Assembly: GCA_028583685.1 (NCBI GenBank)
Contig: JAMXIF010000225.1
Coordinates: 2,606,254 to 2,670,253, forward strand
Direction: 5' to 3'
Source: Petaurus breviceps papuanus
Taxonomy: Eukaryota > Chordata > Mammalia > Diprotodontia > Petauridae
Length of the DNA stretch: 64,000 nucleotides
Positions within the stretch are counted from its first letter, which is position 1; each line of letters starts with the position of its first letter. The position numbers were made by a program, and so were the translations under genes. Below, in pieces: positions 1-10,482 of the stretch. A model generated the notes under the pieces. It was given only the letters and a program-made list of their open reading frames with translations, was not told the origin of the DNA and did not search any database.

Positions 1-741
1 GACTTTTCCAGTGGATCTCTAAGCCCCAGAGCCTGTATATCTTATTTCCCAATTACATGTAAAATTGTATTAGTAATAGTATATATATATATATTTAAAT
101 ATTTGATTTTAAAACTTTGAATTCCAGATTAATTTCCTTCCTCCCTTGTCACCCACCCTTACTGGGAAGATAAGCAGTTCAGTATAGGTTGTATATGTGT
201 GGCTAATACAAAACAATAACATAGTAGATATATTGTAAAAGACTGACTATATTTCCCTCCTTCCTATTCCACCTCCCACTTGTTCTATTCTCTACTTTGA
301 TCCCATCCCTTTTCAAAAGTGGGTGCTTCCAACTTCCCTCCCCCTCCCCCCCAACAGCCTGCCCTCCCTTCCATCATCCTCCCTCTCAAGCCCTTCCCCC
401 CTACTCTCCTGTAGGATGAGATACCCTATTCAGTGTGTATTTCATTCCCTCCCTGAGCCAAATTCAATGGGAATAAGGTTTATCCATTCCCTTTTGCCTT
501 CCTCTTCTTCCCCTCCATTGTGACCATTTTCCCTTGCCTCTTCTATATGAGATAGTTTACCCCATTCTGTCTCTCCCCTTCTCTTCTCATTATATTCCTC
601 TCTCACTTCTTAATTTCAGCTTTTAAGTATCATACCTTCCTGTTAAGTTGGTCCTGTGCTCTCTATATATACCTGTAAACATGTATACAAACATTCACAT
701 ATGTATTCATATGCCCATATACCCTCATATATAGACAGATT

Positions 742-787
742 TTATATATATATATATATATATGTTATATATATATATATATATATA
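742..787. repeat. (TA)n microsatellite
   Basis: Nearly pure TA dinucleotides with one TATG interruption, lying in the 3' segment of the half-L1. It probably expanded after insertion. Confidence 0.95.
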
Positions 788-926
788 TTCCCTTCAACCA
801 CTGAGAAAAGTGTCATAAGTTACAATTATTGTTTTTCCATGTAGTAATGTTAATAGTTTAACTTTGATAAGTTCCTTATGTTTTCTTTTCCCTTTTACCT
901 TCTCATGCATCTCTTGCTTCTTGTAT

Positions 927-1963
927 CTAAATGTCAAATTTTCTATTCAACTCTGTTTTTTTCAGCAAGAATGCTTGAAAGTCCTCTATCCCACTGAATA
1001 ACCATATTTTCCCCTGAAACATGATACTCAGTTTGGCTGGGTAGGTGACTCTTGGTTTTAATCCCAGCTCCTTTGACCTCTGGAATATCATATTCCAAGC
1101 CCTTTGATCCCTCAGTGTAGAAGCTGCCAGATCCTGGGTTATCCTGATTGTGTTTCCATAATATTCAAATTGTTCCTTCCTGGCTGCCTGTAATATTCTC
1201 TCTTTAATCTGGGAATTCTGGAACCTGGCTATAATATTCCTAGGAGTTTTCTTTTTGGGATCTTTTTCAGGAGGTGATCGGTGGATTCTTTCAACCTCTA
1301 TTTTGCCCTCTAGTTCTAAAACATCAGGGCAGTTTTCTTTGAGAACTTCCTGGAGGATGATTTCTAGGTTCTTACTTTGATCATGGCTTTCAGGTAGTCC
1401 AATAAGTTTTAAATTCTCTCTCCTGGATCTATTTTCCAGGTCAGTGGTTTTTCCCATGAGGTATTTCACATTGCCTTCTATTCTTTCATTTGTCTGGATC
1501 TGTTTAACAGCATCTTGATTTTTTATAAAGTCATTAGATTCTATTTGCTCCAATCTAATTCTGAAGCAATGATTCTCCTCATTGAGTTTTGAGATTCTTT
1601 TTCCATCTGGCAAATTCAGCTTTTTAAGGCATTCTTCTCCTCCTTGCCTTTTTGAGCCTCTTTTGCCATTGGAGTTAGTCTATTTCTTAAGGTGTGATTT
1701 TCCTCAGTCAGGCTGTTGACTCTCATTTCATAATTTTCTTGCACTGTTCTTATTTCTCTTCCCAATTTTTCCTCCACTTCTCTTATCTGCTTCTTAAGGT
1801 CCTCTATGGCCTGTAACCAGCTCGTATTTTCCTTTGAAGCTTTTGGTGCAGGAGTTCTGACTTCACTGTCTTCCTCCTGTTCCATGCTTTGCTCCTTTTT
1901 GTCCCCAAAATAGGAATCTAATGTTGAAATCTTCTGTCTTCTTTGTTTCCTTTGCCTGGTCAT
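927..1963 (-). pseudogene. L1 ORF1 (ORF1p, RNA-binding coiled-coil protein), one frameshift
   Basis: ORF1p coats L1 RNA as a trimer and acts as a nucleic-acid chaperone. The first frame (1963-1616) starts with a basic N terminus and enters a heptad-rich coiled coil (ENTSWLQAIEDLKKQIREVE). A net frameshift near 1615 leads to the second frame (1613-927), which holds the rest of the coiled coil, the RRM-like domain (RENLKLIGLPES) and the C-terminal domain (RVTYPAKLS), ending with the usual tail after LNRK. The two parts add up to about 343 residues, close to typical mammalian ORF1p. Only one clear break means the copy is fairly young or was held open for long. The start at 1963 follows the GC-rich 5' UTR directly. 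Confidence 0.85.
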
Positions 1964-2273
1964 GTCTCCCCGCAGTTACTTGACCCCTGGGCTTTTTGCC
2001 ACAGTAGGACTCTGCCACTAGACAGGGGAGCTTTTGTCCCAAATGCTGGGGTTTTCTCAGCTGCCTGAGGTATTTGATGGGTGCCCTCTCTGAGGTCTTC
2101 ACACACTCTGGCAAGCTGGACCCACACCCCAGGACCTCCACCCTAGGCTGCAATCCAGATCCAAGAAGGTTAAAGCAAGAGCGATTACCCCTCAGACTGG
2201 AGTGCGGTCCCTCAACACTCTGTAGGCCAGAAGCTGAAGCTGCCACATGCTGCTGGCTGGCTGTGCCAGCCAC
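1863..2273 (-). other. Sense open frame of 136 codons in the half-L1 5' UTR, overlapping ORF1
   Basis: An ATG at 2273 opens 136 codons that run out of the 5' UTR and overlap the first 101 bases of ORF1 in another frame. The product is Ser/Gly/Arg-rich and has no motif I recognise. GC-rich UTRs give long frames by chance, so a function is not supported. It is a plausible upstream ORF that could dampen ORF1 translation. Confidence 0.3.
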
Positions 2274-2675
2274 TCAGTGGCTTCTCGTCCCTGGGGCAAA
2301 AGCCACGCACTCCCACTTACTGGGTCCCAAAGTCCAGACTTCACTGACCTCTCACTTTGTCCTTTGCATCTATGTGTTGATAAATCTGGAAACGGCCACA
2401 GCTGCTGCTGATCTGAAGTCCCTCCAGCCAGAGGCTGGTCAGGCCCACCCTGGGGCTAAAGCCTTGGTGTGGGGCTGGGCTTGACTCCCAGAGAGCTTCG
2501 CTGGCTGATTCCAGCCAGCCTGCTGGGCTGTCCTTAGCAGGAGGTTAGCTTCTCTGTGTAATTTTGTGGATTCTGAAGCTCCAAAGTTTGTTCAGAATTC
2601 CATCTTTACATGGATTGGGGAAGGTGGAAGCTGGAGCAATGGGGAGGTCTTGCTTCTCAAAAACTAATATTTCTA

Positions 2676-3114
2676 TAGCCCTTGAAGGCCTACATCTGAC
2701 CTGTCCTACTTCTGGGTCCCTTCCAATTTCAATTCCAGTATCATCCAGACTTTTTGATCAATGTTATTTCTAAAATGTGACTCTACCAGGACAGGTTAAG
2801 GAAAGTGATGTTTAGCTTTGAGAAGACAAGATTTGGGAAGAGAGGCAGGATGACAAAAGTCTGTCAGCCCTTAAAGACCTACCATTATTTAGTCACATTC
2901 ACCCTTTATATTTTTATTATATTAGACTGTACACTTTATTGAGTACATACTGTGTACTAGGGTTGGTGCTAAATGCTAGAGATAAAAGGAGAAAGAATAA
3001 AATCATCCTTGCTTTAGGAGTTGGCTTTCTTCTTTTATTTTAACTAAATTCTATTTTTTCATTACAAAGCATTTATTATCTCTGCCTCTTACCACCTCCT
3101 TTTAAGCACAGAAG
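2676..3114. other. Unclassified spacer with a short L2-tail-like piece
   Basis: No gene is visible. About 2935-3030 reads like the antisense 3' end of L2 (pattern of stop-rich sequence around 'ttattgagtacatactgtg'). The rest has no recognised repeat. Confidence 0.45.
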
Positions 3115-3824
3115 GGTGGAGCCAAGATGGCAGAGTACAGGCAGCAACCCCATCAAATTCTCCCAACATTTCCCTCTAAACAACTTTAAAATAATGCCTC
3201 AAGATGTATTCCCAAGCATCAGAGTCAATGACAGGTCAAGATGAGACATTTTCCCAGTCTAACCCAACTGAGGATGTTGGTTGAAGAAGTCTGTGACACC
3301 GGGGTGGGAAGCCACCCAGAACATGGCAAGAGTACCGGTGGTCATTGGAGGTGGTCAAAGCAGTAGCAGCAGCAGGTTTAGGAACTCCCATCCCAGAGAC
3401 AACAAAGAGGTTAGAAAACTGGTCAGAAAGAGATTATGGGGGACCATTTGCTGGCACTGGGTATTGCTGGTGCTGATTGGCACCTCTTTCACTCATATTC
3501 AATTCTTGGTCACAATTCCAGGGTGGAGAGGAGCACCAGTGCTTGTGGGAGGATAAGTTAGCAGGGGACTTGATCACAGTTTCAGGGTCCAGAGGAGTAC
3601 TAGTGCTTGCAGTTGCAGGGGAGCAAGAGCCCTTCCTGGGTAGATACCAGAACTCAGACCATAAAAGCAGTGACTACACCTATCCCTAGATCATACCACC
3701 TTGGAAACACTGAAAACTATATCAGAACTATATCTGAAGCTTGCGATAGTGCCTCCACCCCCACCCCTGGTGAGCAGAGCCCAACTTTCACATAAAGTTC
3801 AAAGTCAAGAAATAGACTGGAAAA

Positions 3825-4834
3825 ATGAGCAATCAATAACCAAAAGAAAATAACAATTTAAAAAGGTGTGATAGTGGCAGGGGAAATGAAGGCATGAACT
3901 CAGAAGAAGACAACAATGTGAAAACAGCTACAGGCAAAGCCTCAGAGAAAAAATGCTAATTGGACTCAAGCCCAATAATGATTCCTGGAAGAGTTCAAGA
4001 AAGTGATAATAATGATGGAGGAAAATTGGGAAAAGATATAAGTGATACAAGAAAATTAAGAAAAGAGAATTAACAGTTAGGTTAAAGTGGCACAAAAGAA
4101 GAGAATAACGGCTTAAAAACTAGAAATGGCCAAATAGAAAAATAGGTACAAGAGATCATTGAAGAAAGTAATTCTTTAAAAATTAGAATTGGGTAAGTGG
4201 AAGCTAATGGTTCCAATGAAGCCATGAGACATCAAGAAAGAATAAAACAAAGTCAAAAGAATGAAAAAATAGAAGAAAATATGAAATATCTAATTGGAGA
4301 AACATCTGACCTGGAAAATAGATCAAGGAGAGATAATTTAAGAATCACTGGACTACTTGAAAGCCCTGATCAAACAAAAAACCTAGACATCATATTTCCA
4401 AAAAAAAAAATTGCAAAGCAAAACTTCCTTGATATCTTAGTTCCAGAGGGCAAATTGAAATAAAAAAGAAAAAACAACTCCACCAATCATCTCCCCAAAG
4501 AGATCTCTACATGAAAACTCTCAGGAATATTATAGTCAATTATTAAAGCAACCAGGCCTAGGAGAAAATATTGAAAGCAGTGAGAATTCAATTCAAATAT
4601 CATGAAGACACAGTTAGGATCCCATAAAATTTAGTAGCTTCCATGTTAAAGGGGCAGAAGACTTATAATATGATATTTGGAAGGGGAAAGGAGCTGAGAT
4701 TACAACCAAAAATAACCTACCCAGCAAAATGGGATATAATTCTTCAGGGGAAAAAGATATTTAATGAAAGAGAAACTTTCAAGAATGCCTGTAGACCAGA
4801 ACTGAACAGAAAATCTGAGAAACACAACATTTAA
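3825..4834 (+). pseudogene. L1 ORF1, heavily decayed
   Basis: Recognisable ORF1p blocks are the coiled-coil end and RRM start at 4197-4463 (NLRITGLLESPDQTKNLDI) and the C-terminal domain at 4643-4834 (PKITYPAKWDIILQG). Stops and frameshifts separate them, and the N-terminal third is barely readable from the ATG at 3825. It aligns in order with the better preserved ORF1 at 927-1963. Confidence 0.75.
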
Positions 4835-5380
4835 GAGAAACATAAAAAGGTAAACATAAAAGAGAAATCATAAGGAATTTCCTTGTAACTTAATCACTAT
4901 TGGGGCAGTTAGAAAGAGCATACATATACAAAGTGCATGAATATCAGTGGCATATGTTGGGATAATCTCTTTAACAAAATGAAAGGATGAGAAAGAGGGG
5001 TGTACTGGGATAAGAGATAAGGGAGAGGTAGAATGGGGAAAATTTTCTCACATAAATGATTCATGCAAGGAAGAGTTTTTTAGTGGAGGGAGAAATGGAG
5101 TGATGGGCAATGTTTGGATCCCACTCTCATTGGAATTGGTTCAAAGAAGGATGAATTATATATCTATATCTATCTTTCTATTCATCCACCTATTTATCTG
5201 ACACATGCACATTCGGTTGGGTATAGAAATCTTTCTCACTCAATAGGGAACTATGAGGGGAAAGAAATAAGAGGTATATTTGGGAAATGATAACAAGGAG
5301 GGCAGATTAAGAGAGGTAGTGGTCAGAAGCAAAACAGAGAAGGAAGGATGAATAGAAGAAAATAGGATAGAAGGAAACCC

Positions 5381-6288
5381 ACAGTAACCATAACTGTGAA
5401 TATGAGAGGGATAAACTCACCTATAAAATGGAAGCAGATAATAGAATGGATTAGAAACTAGAATCCAGCAATATGTTTTTATAAGAGACACATCTGAAAC
5501 AGAAAGACACACAAAATTAAAATAAAGGGATGGAGCAGAATCGAACATGCTTTAACTGAAGTAAACAAAGCAGGGTAGCAATCATGATCTCAGACAAAGC
5601 AAAAGAAAAAAAAGACCTAATTAAAAGAGATCATCAGTGAAACTGCATCTTACTAAAAGGTATCATAGACATATAAACATAACATTTTTTACAGCAGATT
5701 TCTCTGATAAAGGCTTCATTTCTCAAATATATAGGGAACTGAGTCAATTTGATAAAAATGAGAGTCATTTCCCAGTTGGCAAATGGCCAAAGGTTATGAA
5801 CAGTTATTATATGAAGAAATCAAAACTTCTATATCATATGAAAAAATATTCTTAAGTCACTATTGGAGAAACACAAATTAAAACAACTCTGAGGTACCAC
5901 TTTACACCTGTCAGAATGGAAAAATGCTGTGGGGATGAAAGAAAATAACCATGCTACTAAGTTGTTGTTGGAGTTGTGAACTGGTCCAATCATTCTGGAG
6001 AACAATTTGGAAACTTTATGTCTTCAAAGTGCTATAAAATTGTGCATATTCAATGACTTGGAATTACTATTATTATTTCTGTATCCCCAAGGAGATCAAA
6101 GAGAAAGCAAAAGGACCTACTTTTACCCAAAATATTTTACAAGTGCTATTCATCTCTACAAAGAGAACTAATGAACCCTGAGAGCAAAGTGAAGAATCAT
6201 TTTCCTGCTCTTTTTGGCAATATGGTTAATATGGAAATCTGTTTTGAATGATTTCAAATGTATAGCTGATTTAATTTTACTTGCCCTC
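5381..6288 (+). pseudogene. L1 ORF2 remnants (endonuclease start joined to C-terminal end) and 3' UTR
   Basis: The first part reads like the L1 endonuclease N terminus (GINSPIKWKQIIEWIRN, then a KIKGW block) with several stops. From about 5637 the sequence matches the ORF2 C-terminal region (SDKGFISQIYRELSQFDKN) and the conserved L1 segment that encodes it up to 6060. The reverse transcriptase core is missing. Confidence 0.7.
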
Positions 6289-6814
6289 TGTAATGGGAAT
6301 GTAAATTTTAAAGATCTTCCCTGCCCCTAGGCTAAAGTGCACCTGGAGCCTGGGGTGGGAGGCTTGTTTTTCAGTAGATATTTTTTGATTGGCCAGTAGG
6401 TCCAAAAGGTTGTTACATTCTCTGAGCCAGGAGAAGGATATATAAGCCCTGATGTGTAGCTTTGTTTTGGGGGCTCACTTTGAGAAGTGTTCTGTGATTT
6501 GATATAGATTCTGGGAAGCCATTGTCTGGAGCCCCCCCGGCTTTGAAAAACCCAGATGTTGATTGGGTATGGATGTAATAGCTGGACAGTTTGGAAAGCT
6601 GTCTACTTGATCTGTTTCTGTCTTGATAATTCTGCCTGTATACTTTGAAGTTTGGGGTGCTGACCTTTTTCCCCTGAATAAGGTAAACGATATATGTCTG
6701 ACTGATTAAAGTAAGCTGGTTAACCCATTTTGAGTTGCTTTCCTTTATCAAAGCAGATCCAAGAACCTGTGGTGGCAGCAAACCTTGAGGACACTTGGGG
6801 TGCTTGCTGCTACA
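6289..6814 (+). mobile_element. Solo LTR, family A copy 1 (endogenous retrovirus fossil)
   Basis: 526 bp starting TGTA and ending TACA, flanked by the 5-bp duplication CCCTC (6284-6288 and 6815-6819). A TATA box (TATATAAG, 6439-6446) sets the strand. Two more copies lie at 49871-50386 and 59552-60071 in opposite orientation, about 90 percent similar by eye. Five-base duplications fit several ERV classes, including ERVL-like, so I leave the class open. No internal viral sequence remains. It sits in the 3' UTR of the L1 at 3115-6905 and is therefore younger than it. Confidence 0.88.
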
Positions 6815-7407
6815 CCCTCTCCAAGAGTGGAGGAAAGGTAGAAGGCAGAGAGAGAATGTGGAACTAAAAATTAAAAAAAAAATGTTAAAAATATTTTTTT
6901 TTTGAAAAAGAAAGTAATGCAAGCCTTATTTCACATATGCACATTCCCACTTTGACCATTGTCCAGAAATGTGTGTCTCATTCTGCATCTTGAGTCTTCA
7001 GTAAAAGACGAATGGTATGTATCATCATCAGACCCATCGAAACATATTGACCACTGCAGTGATCAGAATTCTTCAGTTTATCAAAGGTGTTTGTTTTTTC
7101 AATGCTATTATTGTATACATCATTCTCCCGGTTCTGCTCACTCCACTCTCCACCAATTATTACAAGTCTCCCTAGGTTTCTTTGCCTTTGATCATTACTT
7201 AGCTCACAACCACATTCCATTATATTCATATACCACAATTTCCTCTGTTGCTCCCAAATCTATGGGCACCCTCTTTTCCCCCAGTTCTTTGTCTCCACAA
7301 AAAGAGATGCTATGATATATATATATATATTCTATAAATGGGTTCTTTTACTCTTTCTTTGGCCTCTTTGGAGTACACATTGCTGGTTATATAGTTGGGT
7401 AGAAGGG

Positions 7408-8624
7408 TGTAATATAATGCCAAGGAAAGGCAACTTCCCAAAGTTCAGAATACCAGCATAGGGGCTCTCCATTTTATTCAGTGACAAATTAAGAACAGAG
7501 AATGTCAAAACATGACATCATTCAAAATGCAGCATTTACTAAGGGTGATTAAATAATCTCCAAGTACTACCCCACCCCAGGACCTTCCAATCATCCAATC
7601 AATTACGAAGTCCTGGTTCTAAATACCTCTCCACCCCTAGGCTGTACCTTCATTTAGTCCACCACAAAGCCCCTCTTCTCAAATGGAGATTAGTTTCCAA
7701 ACATAAGTAAAATACATTCATTTGCTCAACCATAGAACACAAAAAGGTCAAAAGTTCCCCACCCCTGGATCACAATTGAATCTACCCCAGAGTTACATCA
7801 AGTTTAAACACAGCACTTAATACCCAAATGGAGGTCTTTTCTTCATCTTGACACGAGGCAAGTTCTCAGCAATCTTAGTTTCTGGGGAGACAAGGCTTAG
7901 CAAGGCCACAAGATACATTGCCAGTCCCTTCATCAATTCATCCTCTGTCTGTAGAACAGTCCTAGAACCCCTGAAAACATTAGCAAAACCCTCTCCCAGG
8001 ATTTCTGTAAACATACAACAAGAAAATCCTTCTTCAGGGCTTCTGAACCAACAGAAAGGTTCCCAGACCCCTGCAACAACAGCACTGCCCTTCACCAGTG
8101 GACAGTATTCACTCTGTCTGCAGGACAGTCTCCAGACCCCTGCAACAACAGCACTGTCCTTCACCAGTGGACAGTATTCATTCTGTCTGCAGGACAGTCT
8201 CAGGGCTTCTTAGCCAAAAGCCAGGTTCCAGGACTTCTTCAACAACAGGACTGTCTTTCACCAGTGGACAAATCTGGCAAAACAACATCAAAACAGACAG
8301 ACAAAGTACCAGCAAAACAGCCATGTCTCCTCAGTCCTTGGCAGCTCAGGGGGCAGGTCTCAAAAGTCCAGGGCGATTCAAAGTGGCCCCAGCAATCCTT
8401 CTCAGTCTCTCTCTCCCACTCCACGAGGTGCTGCTTCCAAAAAAGGTCTTCTGCCTCTCTCTTGTCTCTCCAAATCTACGTCACCAGCTCCTCCCAGTTC
8501 AGGACTTTCTTTTCACATCAACAAGTCCATCCCACAGGTGGGATTAACAAGCTCTGGGTTTTAACACAATCAGTTTGAAAGCCAAGCCAATACAGGGGAA
8601 TCTTTAATTGCCATTACTATCACA
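7408..8624 (-). mobile_element. Solo LTR, family B, about 1.2 kb (endogenous retrovirus fossil)
   Basis: 1217 bp with TG...CA ends (inverted similarity TGTAATA / TGTGATA) and the 5-bp duplication AAGGG on both sides (7403-7407, 8625-8629). On the minus strand an AATAAA signal lies at 7478-7473, about 70 bases from the 3' end, which sets the orientation. A tandem repeat at 8038-8277 lies in what would be U3. No internal viral genes are attached. The L1 text continues across the insertion, confirming the boundaries. Confidence 0.82.
8038..8277. repeat. Tandem 69-bp repeat inside the family B LTR
   Basis: Blocks starting at 8064, 8133 and 8229 share 'caacaacagcactg' and 'cttcaccagtggacag'. The first two are 69 bp apart; the third is offset by an extra 27 bp that itself resembles the sequence before the first block. 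Tandem repeats in retroviral U3 commonly carry enhancer sites. Confidence 0.85.
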
Positions 8625-8870
8625 AAGGGTATACACAATTCAGAGCATAGTTCCAAATTGCTTTCAAGAACAGATGTCCAACAGGAACAGCAATATTGGA
8701 AGGGTGATCTACTGTGAAAAACTTAGTTACTCTGATCAAAATAAGCATCCAAGACAATTCCAAAAGATCCAGGATGAAAAACATTGTCTATCTTGCAAGA
8801 GAGAACTAATAAATTCTGAGTACAGATTGAAAGATACTTTTTACATTTTTTTCTTTTCTTTTTTTTTTTA

Positions 8871-9015
8871 AGCAATCGGGGTTAAGTAACTTGCTCAAGG
8901 TTACACAGCCAGTTATTTCTGGGTGTGGTGCTGAGTATCTGAGCCCGGATTTGATCCAGGTCATCCCGACACTGGAGCCAGTGATCTTACTAGCTGAGCC
9001 ACCTGGCCGCCCCTA
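8871..9015 (-). mobile_element. tRNA-headed SINE (first of a head-to-tail pair)
   Basis: On the minus strand it starts GGGGCGGCCAGGTGGCTCAG and ends with the 'caagttacttaacccc' block and an A-rich tail (T-rich on plus). Same subfamily as the copy at 33250-33403. Confidence 0.85.
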
Positions 9016-9160
9016 AGAAATTGGGGTTAAGTAACTTGCTCAAGGTGACATGGCCAGGTGTTTCTGGGTGGATGCTAAGTGTCTGAGCCCGGGATTCGAT
9101 CTCCAGGTCTTCTCAACACTGGAGTCGGTGCTCTTACTTGCTGTGCTACCTGCCTGCCCC
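9016..9160 (-). mobile_element. tRNA-headed SINE (second of a head-to-tail pair)
   Basis: Same orientation and subfamily as its neighbour, joined directly to it without unique sequence between. The pair may be one dimeric insertion or a SINE inserted in the tail of another. Confidence 0.85.
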
Positions 9161-9600
9161 TAATTTTCTTTATTTTTCTGGTTTTGTGTGTGTATTTTCC
9201 TTTGCAACATGAACAATGCAGAAATATGTTTTGCATGACTTCATATGTATAATCAATATCATATTGCTTGCCTTCTCAAGGAGTAGGGGAAGGGTAGAAT
9301 GGAGGAAGACAATTTAGGCTTAAAAATGTAAAAAAATTATGTTAAATGTTTTTACATGCAATTGAGAATATTTAATGAAATAAATAAAAATACATTTTAA
9401 AAGTTGTACCAATTTGCAGTTCCACCATTTGTGATTATTTGCTCAAGGTCCTACCAACATTTGTCATTTTCCTTTTTTTTTTGTTATCTTCTCTAATCTG
9501 ATGGGTGTGAAGTGAACCTCCAAAATTGCATTTTGTTAATTTTGAACATCTTTTCATATGGGTATAGAAAGTTTGGATTTCTTCCTTTGAGAACTGCCTA

Positions 9601-9690
9601 TCCATGAGGGAGCTTACATTCTAATGGCGGGGAAAAAATACATATAGAAAAGTCTCCAGAATAAATATGATGAAACAATAAGGGTTAGGA
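9601..9690 (-). repeat. L2 3'-end fragment
   Basis: The run 'gggagcttacattctaatgg' is the typical antisense L2 block. Short and old. Confidence 0.5.
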
Positions 9691-9825
9691 GTAAGTAACT
9701 TAATATTTCTATTTCTTCACATGTAAAATGGGGATAATAATAGAAGCTGCCTCCCAGAGCTGCTATGAGGATCAGATATCTTAGCCCGCGTAAAGCATTT
9801 TGTAAGTTTTAACATTCTATACAAT
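9691..9825 (+). repeat. Core-SINE (MIR/MAR-type) 3' half
   Basis: Contains 'atgtaaaatggggataata' followed by the 'gctatgaggatca' and 'aaagcattttgtaag' blocks typical of MIR-like SINEs. Confidence 0.7.
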
Positions 9826-10149
9826 ATTTTCACTTTTGTCTTATTATTTTTTTCTTTTTCTTTTCTGCTCTCCAGCCATGTTCATGCCATACTCCTTCAC
9901 TCTACCCTTTGTCCCCCACCTGATTGGCATTGCGTCTCCTTCCTTGTGATCCATGGACTCCTGGTTGATGAGTGTCCAGACTGACTCCTTTCGGGCCTTC
10001 TTTGTGCTATGCTTTCAAAAGAGCATATTTCACTCCCTTCCTTCCTTTCTTCTTCTAGCTCGGCAAGTCAATGCTACCATCCATTTAAGGATGGATCAAA
10101 CAATTCTCTTTTATCTCTACCCACCATCTCAGTGACTCCCATATATTGT
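9826..10149. other. No gene or repeat recognised
   Basis: T-rich stretch followed by ordinary single-copy-looking DNA. Nothing supported. Confidence 0.4.
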
Positions 10150-10350
10150 CTAGCTACCATTATCTAGCTCTTTATGGTTTGCTAGACACTTTATAATTAT
10201 TATTTAATTTGATCAACACAACAACCTTGGGAAGTAGGTGTCATTACTATTGCCATTTTACAAATGTTATGAAGTAGACAGAGGGTTAAGTGACTTGCCC
10301 AGGGTAACAGAGATGGTAACTGTCTGGGGCAAGATCTGAAGTCAGGTCTG
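10150..10350 (-). repeat. MIR/core-SINE, minus strand
   Basis: Antisense MIR pattern: 'actttataattattattta', then 'cattttacaaatg', then 'agtgacttgcccagggtaac'. Confidence 0.75.
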
Positions 10351-10482
10351 TCCACTAATGCCTTTTATAATTTTACTGGTAATTTACCAATACAAGTTTC
10401 CTTTCATTGAAATTCCCTTTGTAATAATGAAAAATAGCCCTGGTACCTTGGTTATTAATTATTGACCTTTTTACCTTCTCTT

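Larger units (their letters stand above)
47..2675 (-). mobile_element. HAL1-like half-L1 retrotransposon (5' UTR, ORF1, 3' UTR; no ORF2)
   Basis: Read on the minus strand, this is a GC-rich L1 5' UTR (about 2675-1964), an ORF1 (1963-927), then a pyrimidine-rich segment (on the plus strand) and an AT-rich L1 3' end (about 926-47). No endonuclease or reverse transcriptase sequence is present between ORF1 and the 3' end. The 5' UTR matches, with divergence, the L1 5' UTR at 59396-60535. The 3' part resembles the L1 tail seen at 33180-33240. An L1 that keeps only ORF1 is the definition of HAL1 elements, which depend on L1 ORF2p. A private deletion of ORF2 in one L1 copy is the alternative. The 5' edge is decayed and approximate. 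Confidence 0.7.
3115..6905 (+). mobile_element. L1 element, internally deleted in ORF2 and split by a solo LTR
   Basis: The 5' end at 3115 shows the L1 start motif 'gagccaagatggcagagta'. The order is 5' UTR (3115-3824), decayed ORF1 (3825-4834), ORF1-ORF2 spacer (4835-5380), a short ORF2 endonuclease stub (about 5381-5640), then a jump to the ORF2 C-terminal/3' UTR region (5640-6288 and 6815-6905). Roughly the middle three kilobases of ORF2 are absent. A solo LTR (6289-6814) interrupts the 3' UTR. Unlike the half-L1 at 47-2675, this copy keeps an endonuclease start, so the two deletions are independent or of different type. Confidence 0.8.
8682..9400 (+). mobile_element. L1 3' end, plus strand, carrying two SINEs
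   Basis: L1 3' UTR text ('aagacaattccaaaagat', then 'atatgttttgcatgactt' after the SINEs) ends in an A-rich tail near 9360-9400. It is inserted in the opposite direction into the minus-strand L1 and is itself interrupted by two SINEs at 8871-9160. Confidence 0.75.
6906..9600 (-). mobile_element. L1 3' half, minus strand, split by an LTR and by another L1
   Basis: Minus-strand L1 sequence is present in pieces at about 6906-7407, 8625-8681 and 9401-9600. The pieces are collinear with the L1 ORF2 C-terminal/3' region: the plus-strand reading passes 'aaaaagagatgctatga', then the LTR, then 'catagttccaaattgct', then the other L1, then 'caatttgcagttccaccat'. Two independent insertions therefore cut one L1 copy. 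Confidence 0.75.

Noticed and set aside
6439-6446. TATA box as a host promoter
   Set aside because: It belongs to the solo LTR; no host gene follows.
8038-8277. Spaced direct repeats resembling an array
   Set aside because: Only three diverged blocks inside a eukaryotic LTR; not a CRISPR.
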